A stretch of DNA of 64,000 nucleotides from Jaminaea rosea (taxonomy: Eukaryota; Basidiomycota; Exobasidiomycetes; Microstromatales). The notes beneath the pieces were generated by a model. It did no database searches. It was not told the origin of the DNA and saw nothing but the letters and a program-made list of their open reading frames with translations. The stretch lies in contig NW_020289975.1 of NCBI RefSeq assembly GCF_003144245.1, positions 2,809,496-2,873,495 on the forward strand, read 5' to 3'. This document shows positions 32,755 through 41,111 of the stretch, piece after piece. The translations under genes and the position numbers were made by a program. Each line of letters starts with the position of its first letter. Position 1 is the first letter of the stretch.

Positions 32755-35475
32755 CTACGCGAGGTCAAGGGCCTCCAATCCGGCAGAGATAGGATGCGAC
32801 GAGTCCTCTTCATCCTCGTCCTCATCCTCATCCTCTTCCTCTTCATCCTCTTCCTCCTGCTCCTCGTCCTCATCCTCGTCCTCATCCCCGACCTCCTCCC
32901 GCATCTCTTTTTGACCAGCAGCTTGTCTCGCTCTAGTCGCATCGAGCATAGAAGGGGCAGTAGCAGCGGCCAAAGTCGCAGTGCGAGTGCTTGCCTCTCC
33001 CTGGCCCTCCTGCCTCTGGGACGATCGTACGCGTCCTGGCGCGAGAGGGTCGGCACGGATCGTTGCGTCGCCTTCTTCGCCTTCGGTCCCATCTTCGGCG
33101 CCCTGGAGCGAGCGCTGTGCGACGTACGGGGAAGTTGTCCGCGGTACAGTATGTTGATCTGCTTTGCGACCAGCGTCGTCCTCGTGGCGAAGCATCGGCG
33201 AAGCCAGTGCCTTGCTGCCCTGCCCTCGCAGTTGCGGCTCATTAGCTTCGCTGTCATTCTCTCCCTTCCGCATGCTCTCCTCCTGCAGTGCTGCCCCAGA
33301 CTGCGGAGGGACAGCATCAGCACTCAGCGGATTGGCCCTCGCCTGAGCCTTGGGGGTGAGGTGACGTTCATCTTCCTCGTCCTCGTCCTCGCCCGTCTCG
33401 CTTCCCAGCTGGGCAACGGTCGCCGTGCGATTCGGGCTGGGCCCATTACGCGCGAGGGAGGGACGAGGAGTCGCCGGTTGTCCCAGCGTCGAGCCTAAGG
33501 AAGTCGCGTTGCTCTGCTCCTCTTCTTGCTTGACAGCGCTGGTCGTCAAAGGCGAAGGAGTGTTCGACGCAGCCACTCCCGTCGTTCCCGATGATCGCCT
33601 TCTTCGTCTCCAAAGCGCCGTAGCGGCAGAAGCGGGTACATTCTCCGTCGACTGAGCCGCACTAGTCGTCCGCGATGCCGTGGGTGTCATATCCTGCGAC
33701 CCTAGTCCGCCATCGGCACTGCCCCTCCTCGTATCTCTGCGATGGTCCGGACGTGGCGAACCTCCGCTGGGCGATCGGTTCATCTGCGTAGGAGTGCGAG
33801 GCAGGGGAAACCCGTCCTCATCGAGCTCCTCGTCTGCGTGACCACCAGGAGGGCCGGAGGCAAGGGGAGGGCGAGCCACATCCAGAAAGGCTAGGTCTGG
33901 CCTGCGATCCGGAGCAGAACAGCGTGGGTCACGCCCGCCGAAGGTGAAACTGTTGCTCGCCGCCCCAAATGGACCTCCTTTTCGTGCTGCAGGAGAGGTC
34001 TTTGATGCTGGAAGTGAAGTAGGTCTCAAACGCTGCGCCATCTCCAAGTCGGGGCTCTCCGTGGCACCATCCTCCGCTTGAGTAGACCCGAGTCTCAAAG
34101 CTCTCGCTGCGCCTCCACCGTCAATGTCAATTCCAGAGCAGGTGATGGCAGCAGCGGCGGCCGCTTCTGTCATCAGCCCGGCGTGGGCTTCTGCTGCTGA
34201 ACCTGCGGCCGAGCGACCCTCTGAGATGGTCAGACTGCGTTTCCGCCCGTGTGTACGACGGCCCGAAGCTGGCGGGAGTGGAGCGTTGGAAGAGTCAGGG
34301 GAGGAAGCGGAAGAGGAGGGCGCTGAAGATGGGCCGCTGGTGCTGGCGGACGCTGTGCTAGTGGGCGGTGGTGCTCGCGGGATAGGGAGAGGTCCTGTGT
34401 TTGTGGTGGCTGCTGTTGTCGACTGGGAAGGTGATGGCGCACTAATCTCCGCTTGACTTTCTTCTGCGGCAAGTGAAACACCTCCTTCGTTCCCCTCGAT
34501 TTGTGAAGCCGTCGCACCGGACACGTGCATCGTTGTGGCCTCCATCCCCTCATCCTCTGGCAGGAATTTGAGCTTGAGGAAAGGATGCACCACTAGCGGT
34601 GGGGGCGGGCTGCCTGATGATGATGAAGCGCCAGCCATTGATGGTGCAGCCAGCGTACTAGCGCGATGCGGAGCGCGTGGCACGCCATGAGAGCTCGACG
34701 CCGCAGCCTCCTGACCGTGCTCACCATTCGGCGAAGCAGCTCTTGCCCCGCTCGTATGCGATGCTCCACGATTACGTCTCGGCTGCCTCAATAGACTCAA
34801 AGCCGTTCCTGCCGGCCACACCCATTCATGCACGCTACTCGCCCTCACACCCAAGCTCATCTCCTTGCCAACCCACCCTTTCACCCACTTCTCACACGCA
34901 ACGCGATCGTCCTCCTCTGCCTCTCCCTCCAATCCTATGCGCAGCGCTCTCCCCATTTCCGGCAGGATGCCACTCGTCGCAGGTTCTAGTGAGTGGCCCT
35001 GTACCAGACGCAGGATGCCGAGCACTGCGGCGAGGAGCTGAGGGGCCGTCGCTATCACAAGGAGAGGGGAGGCCTGGACGTCCACGAGGTGAGCGAGGGC
35101 TTCCTCGACCATTGGACGAGTAAGGGAAGAGGGGCCGCTTTCCTTCCATTTGGGGACTTGAATCCAGTGGACTTTGACTTGCTGCAATTCTGCCCAGCTT
35201 TGAAGGGCGGGGAGCTCCTCGAAGGGATGTTTCGGCGAGAGGGCGAGGAGGGTCTTGAGTCGCAGCTGGGTTAAGTAGGGCAGGTGACGCGGGAGAGGAT
35301 GCGTCGAGGACCAGACGCGAGATGTTGATGATGAGAAGTTGACGCTGGAAGAGGAGTCGGCACCGAGAAGCGTCAGACGCAGTGGAGGCGTCAAGGTTGG
35401 TAGATGGAGCGTACGACGAAAGACGGCAGTGGGTGAGCCATCGTCGTAGCCGCCATGGCGCGAAGTGGACGTCAT
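32755..35475 (-). CDS. Siw14/Oca-like tyrosine-phosphatase-fold protein lacking the catalytic loop
   Basis: 906 aa, one exon, ATG at 35475. Residues ~53-185 follow the plant/fungal atypical dual-specificity phosphatase (Siw14/Oca) plan: RVWSSTHPLPRHLPYLTQ (family: YRSxxPxxxNFxFL), LRLKTLLALSPKHP (LKTIxxLxPE), LQSWAELQQVKVHWIQVP, MVEEALAHLVD, SPLLVIATAPQLLAAVLGIL and LRLVQGHSLEPA (LRKLQGWSLxxxFxEY). The catalytic P-loop HCxxGxxRT is replaced by VIATAPQLLAAVLG: no Cys, no Arg. It is therefore expected to be a pseudophosphatase, as reported for some Oca proteins of yeast that act in one complex. The remaining 700 residues are low-complexity and end in a long Asp/Glu tract (encoded around 32800-32885) before SHPISAGLEALDLA. 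Head to head with Npa3. Confidence 0.75.
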   Translation of the reverse strand: MTSTSRHGGYDDGSPTAVFRRTLHLPTLTPPLRLTLLGADSSSSVNFSSSTSRVWSSTHPLPRHLPYLTQLRLKTLLALSPKHPFEELPALQSWAELQQVKVHWIQVPKWKESGPSSLTRPMVEEALAHLVDVQASPLLVIATAPQLLAAVLGILRLVQGHSLEPATSGILPEMGRALRIGLEGEAEEDDRVACEKWVKGWVGKEMSLGVRASSVHEWVWPAGTALSLLRQPRRNRGASHTSGARAASPNGEHGQEAAASSSHGVPRAPHRASTLAAPSMAGASSSSGSPPPPLVVHPFLKLKFLPEDEGMEATTMHVSGATASQIEGNEGGVSLAAEESQAEISAPSPSQSTTAATTNTGPLPIPRAPPPTSTASASTSGPSSAPSSSASSPDSSNAPLPPASGRRTHGRKRSLTISEGRSAAGSAAEAHAGLMTEAAAAAAITCSGIDIDGGGAARALRLGSTQAEDGATESPDLEMAQRLRPTSLPASKTSPAARKGGPFGAASNSFTFGGRDPRCSAPDRRPDLAFLDVARPPLASGPPGGHADEELDEDGFPLPRTPTQMNRSPSGGSPRPDHRRDTRRGSADGGLGSQDMTPTASRTTSAAQSTENVPASAATALWRRRRRSSGTTGVAASNTPSPLTTSAVKQEEEQSNATSLGSTLGQPATPRPSLARNGPSPNRTATVAQLGSETGEDEDEEDERHLTPKAQARANPLSADAVPPQSGAALQEESMRKGENDSEANEPQLRGQGSKALASPMLRHEDDAGRKADQHTVPRTTSPYVAQRSLQGAEDGTEGEEGDATIRADPLAPGRVRSSQRQEGQGEASTRTATLAAATAPSMLDATRARQAAGQKEMREEVGDEDEDEDEEQEEEDEEEEDEDEDEDEEDSSHPISAGLEALDLA

Positions 35476-35787
35476 CGTCTCCCCGGCAAAGCGTGCCGGT
35501 AGACTGGGTGCGATGACTGTGTCGGCGGAGGGAGCAGCAAAGCGATTGGCAAGGCAGATAATGTTTAAGCGTCGTCGAATGTATGCGCTCGCCTTTCGAC
35601 GTCCAAATGTAGCGCTCGGTCCGCCTCCGCTTCGTCCACTCTCGTTCCGGCGCACGTGGCAACGGAAGTGGACGTCGGTCCGTCTGTCTCGCAGCTCAAG
35701 CCAGAGAAATCGAGATGAAGGGACGAGGGGCGAGGCTGCATTCACTCCACTCTCTGTCTTCGACCAGTAGCATACAACCAACCAGCA
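35476..35787. promoter_or_regulatory. 312-bp divergent promoter (Oca-like / Npa3)
   Basis: Interval between ATG 35475 (minus) and ATG 35788 (plus). The pseudophosphatase frame is open to 35781 without a better ATG; this is read as leader. Confidence 0.6.
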
Positions 35788-37230
35788 ATGGCTAGCGCTT
35801 CTTCCTCAACAACACCTGCTGCGGGTAGTAGCCGAAGCAATCAGGATGCCGAACTCCTCCCTCCCATCCCCAAGTCGAATGCCATTCTTGTCATTGGCAT
35901 GGCAGGCTCAGGCAAATCGACCTTGGCTGGTGCTCTCTCCCGCCATCTCGAGGCCGAGGCTGCCAAGCGCAACCCCTCTGCAGCCTCTTCAGACCCCTCT
36001 GCCTCCTCTTCAGATGCGTCGTACTTGGTGAATCTGGATCCGGCAGTCTCTACACTCAACTACGAGCCCAACGTCGATATACGAGACACGGTCGACTACA
36101 AGCGTGTAATGGACGAGTATAACCTCGGACCCAACGGAGGCATCTTGACTGCCTTGAATCTATTCACGACAAAGTTCGATCAGGTCATGGGAATTCTCGA
36201 GGGCAGAAGCAATGAGGTCGACAACATCATCCTCGACACTCCCGGTCAAATCGAGATTTTCACCTGGTCCGCCTCCGGAACAATCATTACCGACTCTCTC
36301 GCCTCGGCCTTGCCTACTTGCATAGCCTACGTAGTCGACACTCCTCGTACAACGGCACCGGCGACGTTCATGAGCAACATGCTCTATGCGTGCAGTATCA
36401 TGTACAAGACGAAGCTGCCCTTTATCATCGTGTTCAACAAGGAGGACGAACAGGATGCCGGCTTCGCGAGGGAGTGGATGGAGGACTTTGAGGCGTTTCA
36501 GGAGGCGCTGAACAAGGGGAATGCTACGGACCAGGTCGATGTTGGGAGGGGCAATCCGCGAGCGAGGGGCGCAGCTGGGCAGGAGGGAGAGGCGAGCTAT
36601 ATGAACTCGCTGGTCAACTCGATGGCCTTGCTGCTGGAGGAATTTTACAACAGCATCAGGGTGAGCCCCTCGCCCCAGTCCACTTTTACACCTTTCCCTT
36701 CACTAACGTCGTCCTACTTCTTCACGCAGGCCGTATCCGTCTCCTCTCTCACCGGCTCAGGCATGCCCTCCTTCCTCTCCGCCGTCCAAGAAGCCCGTCA
36801 AGAATACGTGGACGAGTATCGCCCCGAGCTGGAAGCCTTGCGCGCCTCGCGAAAACAGAAGCAAGAGGAGAGGAAGAAGCGCGAGGTGGAGAAGATGATG
36901 AGGGACTTGAGGGTGAAGCCCAGCGGAAAGGCGGCGCCCAAAGCAGCGACTGGGGCGAGGGGAGGGGGTGGGGAGGTCGACGATGACGATGAGGAAGACC
37001 CGCGCATCACCCGCATGGCGGATCGAATGCGCGTGCCGGGGTACGAAGGCGATGGGCTTATCATGGAGCCTGACGACGATGATGTCCTGCTTCAGACGCA
37101 TGGGGCTGCACAGACTCAGGCGGGACAGGTGCCGAGACGAGGAGGAGCGCAGAGGGGGGAGGGGGAGGACCTGGCTTCAGTGGGTCAGAGGAGAAGGGAG
37201 GAGCAGTTGGCGAGGGCGAGATTGGGATGA
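35788..37230 (+). CDS. NPA3: Npa3/Gpn1 GPN-loop GTPase
   Basis: GTPase needed for assembly and nuclear import of RNA polymerase II. Exons 35788-36660 and 36730-37230 give 457 aa. Seen: P-loop GMAGSGKSTL (residues ~37-46), NLDPAVSTLNYEPNVDIRDT (switch I region of the family), the GPN loop NLGPNGGILTALNL, DTPGQIEIFTW, a NKED guanine motif (VFNKEDEQDAG), and the long second subdomain with SLTGSGMP. The C-terminal tail is Lys/Glu and then Gly/Asp rich, as in Gpn1, and carries the typical ...VPGYEGDGLIMEPDDDD. The intron (36661-36729, 69 bases) is a multiple of three and has no stop codon, so an unspliced message would encode a 23-residue insertion before AVSVSSLTG. Confidence 0.96.
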   Translation: MASASSSTTPAAGSSRSNQDAELLPPIPKSNAILVIGMAGSGKSTLAGALSRHLEAEAAKRNPSAASSDPSASSSDASYLVNLDPAVSTLNYEPNVDIRDTVDYKRVMDEYNLGPNGGILTALNLFTTKFDQVMGILEGRSNEVDNIILDTPGQIEIFTWSASGTIITDSLASALPTCIAYVVDTPRTTAPATFMSNMLYACSIMYKTKLPFIIVFNKEDEQDAGFAREWMEDFEAFQEALNKGNATDQVDVGRGNPRARGAAGQEGEASYMNSLVNSMALLLEEFYNSIRVSPSPQSTFTPFPSLTSSYFFTQAVSVSSLTGSGMPSFLSAVQEARQEYVDEYRPELEALRASRKQKQEERKKREVEKMMRDLRVKPSGKAAPKAATGARGGGGEVDDDDEEDPRITRMADRMRVPGYEGDGLIMEPDDDDVLLQTHGAAQTQAGQVPRRGGAQRGEGEDLASVGQRRREEQLARARLG

Positions 37231-37312
37231 GCGAGACGCAGATGGAAGGTGGCGGGTGAATGATATGATTGCAGACATCATCTCGCATCGCAATGTAGTG
37301 GACGTCTCGCCA

Positions 37313-38928
37313 TCAATCCTCATCCTCGCTGTCGCTCCCATACGCTGCCAGCCCGCCAAGCCCACCAGTAGGCGCTGCTGTCTTCGCTGCTGCCGGCTTT
37401 GGCTGGGCCTGCTTCGCGGACGCGGGCTGCTGCTCTTGACCTTGTTGCTTCCTGAGAGCCTGAATATAAGCCAAGCCGCCAAGCGCATCTGAAGAGAAGA
37501 AGCCTGTTGGGGCCGTGGCCGCAGGTGGCGACGCTGCCGTTGACGCTGACGCTGAGGCGCTGCTGATGTTGGGTACGACAGGCGCAGGCGCAGCCTGTGC
37601 TTTTCTTTCCTCCTCGTCTTGCCTGTCCATTTCCTCCCAATTTCGCCGATTCTCCTCAATCAGTCTAGCCATCTCCTCTTCATCCATCTCTTCCCCCTCC
37701 CCAGCCTCAATGCGCAATCGCTTGCCATCATGCTCTCCATCCTCCTCGGGCTCTGGCAACCCAGCCTCCAGCCTCGCTCTCGCGGCCAGATACTCCCTCT
37801 GCTCATCAGTCATCCTCTCCTCGACCCTCTTCCTGCCCTCGCCCTCCATTCTCGCCCTCTCCCTCTTCTTGGCCGTCGGATTGGGGTCTTCTGTTGCCCA
37901 TCGAACGTTCAAGATCTCCCCATGGTCCAGAGACTGGTTGCTCATTGCTTCCTTGGCGAACTGCGCGGAAGCCTCAGAAGAGTAGGTGACGAAAGCACAG
38001 CCTCGGTGCGTGAGGACGCGCACTCGCTCTAGCGGGCCGAACTCGCCAAAGTGACGTCGCAGTACCTTCTCTGTTGCAGTGACAGGAAAGACGGGTGCGG
38101 GTGGGAGGTTGGGAAGGTCATTGCTGCTTGTGTCATTGCCCGCGGACTTGACCTTGCCGTTGTCGTTGCGGATGGCTACGTCCCTTCTTGCTTGACCCAC
38201 CGACTTTCCACCCTTTACCGTCCTTCCTCCATCCCTCCACTGCGGCCCGACTCCGTTGGCGCCACCTCCAGTCGAGACTTTGCGCAGATCTTCCTCTTCC
38301 TCGTGTATCTTGCCAATGTATAGCGTACGATTGACACGCTGTATGGAGCCCACGCCACCCATGTCATCTCTGTAATCCCCTCCCTTCTCTCGTCCAAAGA
38401 TGTCCTTGCCTTGGTCCATGGTGCTGGTATGTTCTCCATGAGCCCCTTTGACCTGAGTACGCGGCAGACGGTGTAAGAAGGTACAGTCTGCTCCAAGATA
38501 GCAGCATCCTCTAGCGAACTGCAGGCAGATGAATGGTGTCTGCAAAGCATCGCCGCGCGTGTAGCCGGCATCGCGAGCTATATCGCAGCGAGTCTCGGAC
38601 TTGTGCTTTACATGGTCATCGCGGTCCCCGCCGGACCATTTGTTATACCAGATGTTGTAGGAGACGCCGCTGCGAGTGGGGAGGGGAGATGGGAGACATA
38701 GCGAGAGTCAGCATGACGAAGCATGTAGTGAGCAGAGTCCAGCGCTGGAACTCACGTCTGGTTGCTCTTGTCTGCCTCATTTCGGATCTGCTCGAGACGA
38801 TGGGCCGTAATCTGCTTGCGAGCAGGGCGAGACTTGGAGACGATCGTGGGGAGGGCGGATGTTGAAGCTGATGCTGACGAAGATGACGAGGAGGTGGATG
38901 CCACCATCTGGACTGTGGGCGACGACAT
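37313..38928 (-). CDS. CWC2: Cwc2/RBM22-type pre-mRNA splicing factor
   Basis: Component of the Prp19/NTC complex that contacts U6 snRNA and intron RNA in the active spliceosome. Exons 38928-38756 and 38669-37313 give 509 aa; the intron is phase 2 (AC|C) and yields KSNQTGVSYNIWYNKWSGGD, the family signature QTG..YNIWYNKW(S/A)GGD. The torus/CCCH zinc finger follows (ETRCDIARDAGYTRGD, FICLQFARGCCYLGADCTF, LHRLP). The RRM has RNP2 LYIGKI and RNP1 GCAFVTYSS, separated by a long insertion, then SLDHGEILNVRWATEDPNP, a hallmark of Cwc2. The C-terminal ~200 residues are charged, then Ala/Gln rich, ending GLAAYGSDSEDED. Its stop lies 82 bp from the convergent Npa3 stop. Confidence 0.96.
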
Positions 38929-39158
38929 GATCGCAGCCAACGAGGGATGATGGTAGCAAACGAAGCTGAGCAGCCATCTCCACGAGCGACCTCGTTCCGT
39001 CGTTGCTCGTCGCTCGCGTGGCACACTCATTGAGCGCGCTGAGCAATGGCAGCTCGCCGGCCGGTCGAGGCCCATGACGACGACGAGGGCGGATTCGCAT
39101 CGCAACTTTGGATCATCCTCACTCACCTCTCGTCACTACCACACATCACATCGTCACC
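38929..39158. promoter_or_regulatory. 230-bp divergent promoter (CWC2 / QCR8)
   Basis: Interval between ATG 38928 (minus) and ATG 39159 (plus). The QCR8-proximal part is CA/TC rich. No specific sites assigned. Confidence 0.6.
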
Positions 39159-39627
39159 ATGCATCCCACATCGATTTCGCACAGCGGAATGCCTACGGGC
39201 AAGAAGTACATGGGCTGGTGGGGATCAATGGGCGGCCCTCAGCAAAAGGGCATCACCGCGTACTGTGAGCATGCACCGTGATACGTGGCCATATACTGGC
39301 TCGATGTACGCTGACCTTTGCCGCATGCCCATCTCACGCACGCAGCCATCTCCTCCAACCAGCAGAACATCATGGGTGGCGCTTTCCGCCAGTACATGAT
39401 CTTTGGATACAAGCGTCTCATGGCGCAGCTGCCTTACTTTGGCATTCCTCTGGCTATTGGTGAGTGCCCGCTAGGCCAGCCTTGACTTACTTGGCTTCAA
39501 GGCTGATGGATCATCCTTCTCCCATCTTGGCTCTACAGGCTACGGCGTCTACTCGTGGGGCGTCTCTCGCAACCACTACCTCAACTCGAAAGCTGGACAC
39601 CTCGAGTTTGGAGAGCATGAGGAGTAA
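39159..39627 (+). CDS. QCR8: Cytochrome bc1 complex subunit 8 (Qcr8, ubiquinone-binding 'QP-C' type)
   Basis: Small inner-membrane subunit of respiratory complex III. Three exons 39159-39264, 39346-39459 and 39539-39627 give 102 aa with consistent phases. Family features: WWGSMGGPQQKGITAYS (family: HLGGPKQRGIxxYxLSP), GGAFRQYMIFGYKRLMAQLP, one membrane span FGIPLAIGYGVYSWGV and the C-terminal RNHYLNSKAGHLEF (family: RNEYLNSKAGR). No cleaved presequence is expected. It was too short and fragmented to appear as one frame, and was assembled from splice signals. Confidence 0.95.
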
Positions 39628-40040
39628 ATGGGGGCAGAGGTTAAGGTGGTCAGGTCAGACCTATCGAGGGAGGCCAAATGGAATCTCGAGCAGATTTGTT
39701 ACCATTGATAAGCAGTCGCAGTGGGTGAAAGCAGTGTGAACTACGGTCGACGATTTGTTGCCTCCCCAACCAGCGGGGGAACAGAAGGAGCAGGCCGACA
39801 ACGACTGCGTCGCCAGGATGAAGCTGGTGTCTAGCTGCATCGCTCCGCCACGAGCGCGTCCGCAGATAGCCTCCAGCACCGGCATGATGGACTTGCTCAT
39901 GCGTCACGAGATTCTGACGACGACATCGACACGAGGAACAAGGCAGACAAGCGTACACGATACATTGAGAGCCTCATCTCTATTGCGACAGAGCGTAACA
40001 GCCTCGCCTTACTGCCCCGTTGACCTCCCTCGTTGCCTCC
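39628..40040. other. Convergent 3' interval between QCR8 and EAF1
   Basis: About 410 bp between stop codons; no gene recognised. Confidence 0.55.
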
Positions 40041-41076
40041 TCACTTGCCTCCCTTCTTCTGCTGCTGCTGCTGCCCCGCTCCACTGGGTCCGCCAGCTGT
40101 CCCCGTCCTTTGACCACCCTGCTGCCCCGCTCCTGCACCCGGAGGGGGTAGCGGCGGTGGCGGTCTCGGCGAGCTCGTCGCCCCACCAGGAGCCGGGGAG
40201 CCGGTAGCTGACCCTCCCCCACCTGCTGCCCTCTGAACCGCAGGCCCACCTCTTGCCTGCTGAGCCTGCAACGCGAGCTGAGCCTGATGTTGCTCATGCG
40301 CATTGCGGAACAGAGTCATGGCGAGGTTCTGGATCTGCTCCTGTGTCAGGTTCTGCGAGAGGGACTGCTGAAGCGTGTGCTGGATCTGAGCGACCGTCAC
40401 CGCCGGTAGACCGCCTAGGCCGATGGCTTGCCCTCCTTGCCCTTGTCCCGGTTGGGCGGGCGTCGATGGAGCGTTGCCCGTGCTATTGCCAGCAGAGGCC
40501 GCATTGGATGCAGGAGACGAAGTAGTAGCAGAAGCGGCCCCGATTTGCGGGCTCGCCGTCATATTTGGCGTACTTGCACCGGGCATGGGAGGTCGACCAG
40601 CAGAGTGCGCGTGGCTCATGCCCGCCGCCATGCTCTGTGAGACGGCCATGCTGTACTGCTGGAGCCCAGGGTTCGGGCCTGGCATGCCTTGCTGGCCGCT
40701 TTGCTGCTGAGCCTGTTGCTGCTGTTGGGCGTGCGCGCCACGCATCTGAGACGCAAATGCTGCCTGCTGCTGTGGGGTCATACGAGCCAGAGCGGCGCCG
40801 AGGGACTGCTGCTGCTGAGGGGTGAGTTGGGGCCCGCCACCGTTGTGGCCTGGCTGCTGGCCTGGCGTGCCAGGACGAGCAACATTGCCGCCGGCGGAGG
40901 TGGGGCGATTCACAGGCGGCATCGGGGGTCGACCGGCATTCATTGGCATGCCACGTTGCTGCTGAGCGTGCGGCTGGCCCTGCTGTCCGGGCCCCTGCTG
41001 CTGATTTGACTGGCCTTGCTGATTGGGCGGTCGTACGGCTTGCTGACCTTGATGGTTGCCATTTACCTGTGGCCCC

Positions 41077-41111
<35 letters not shown>

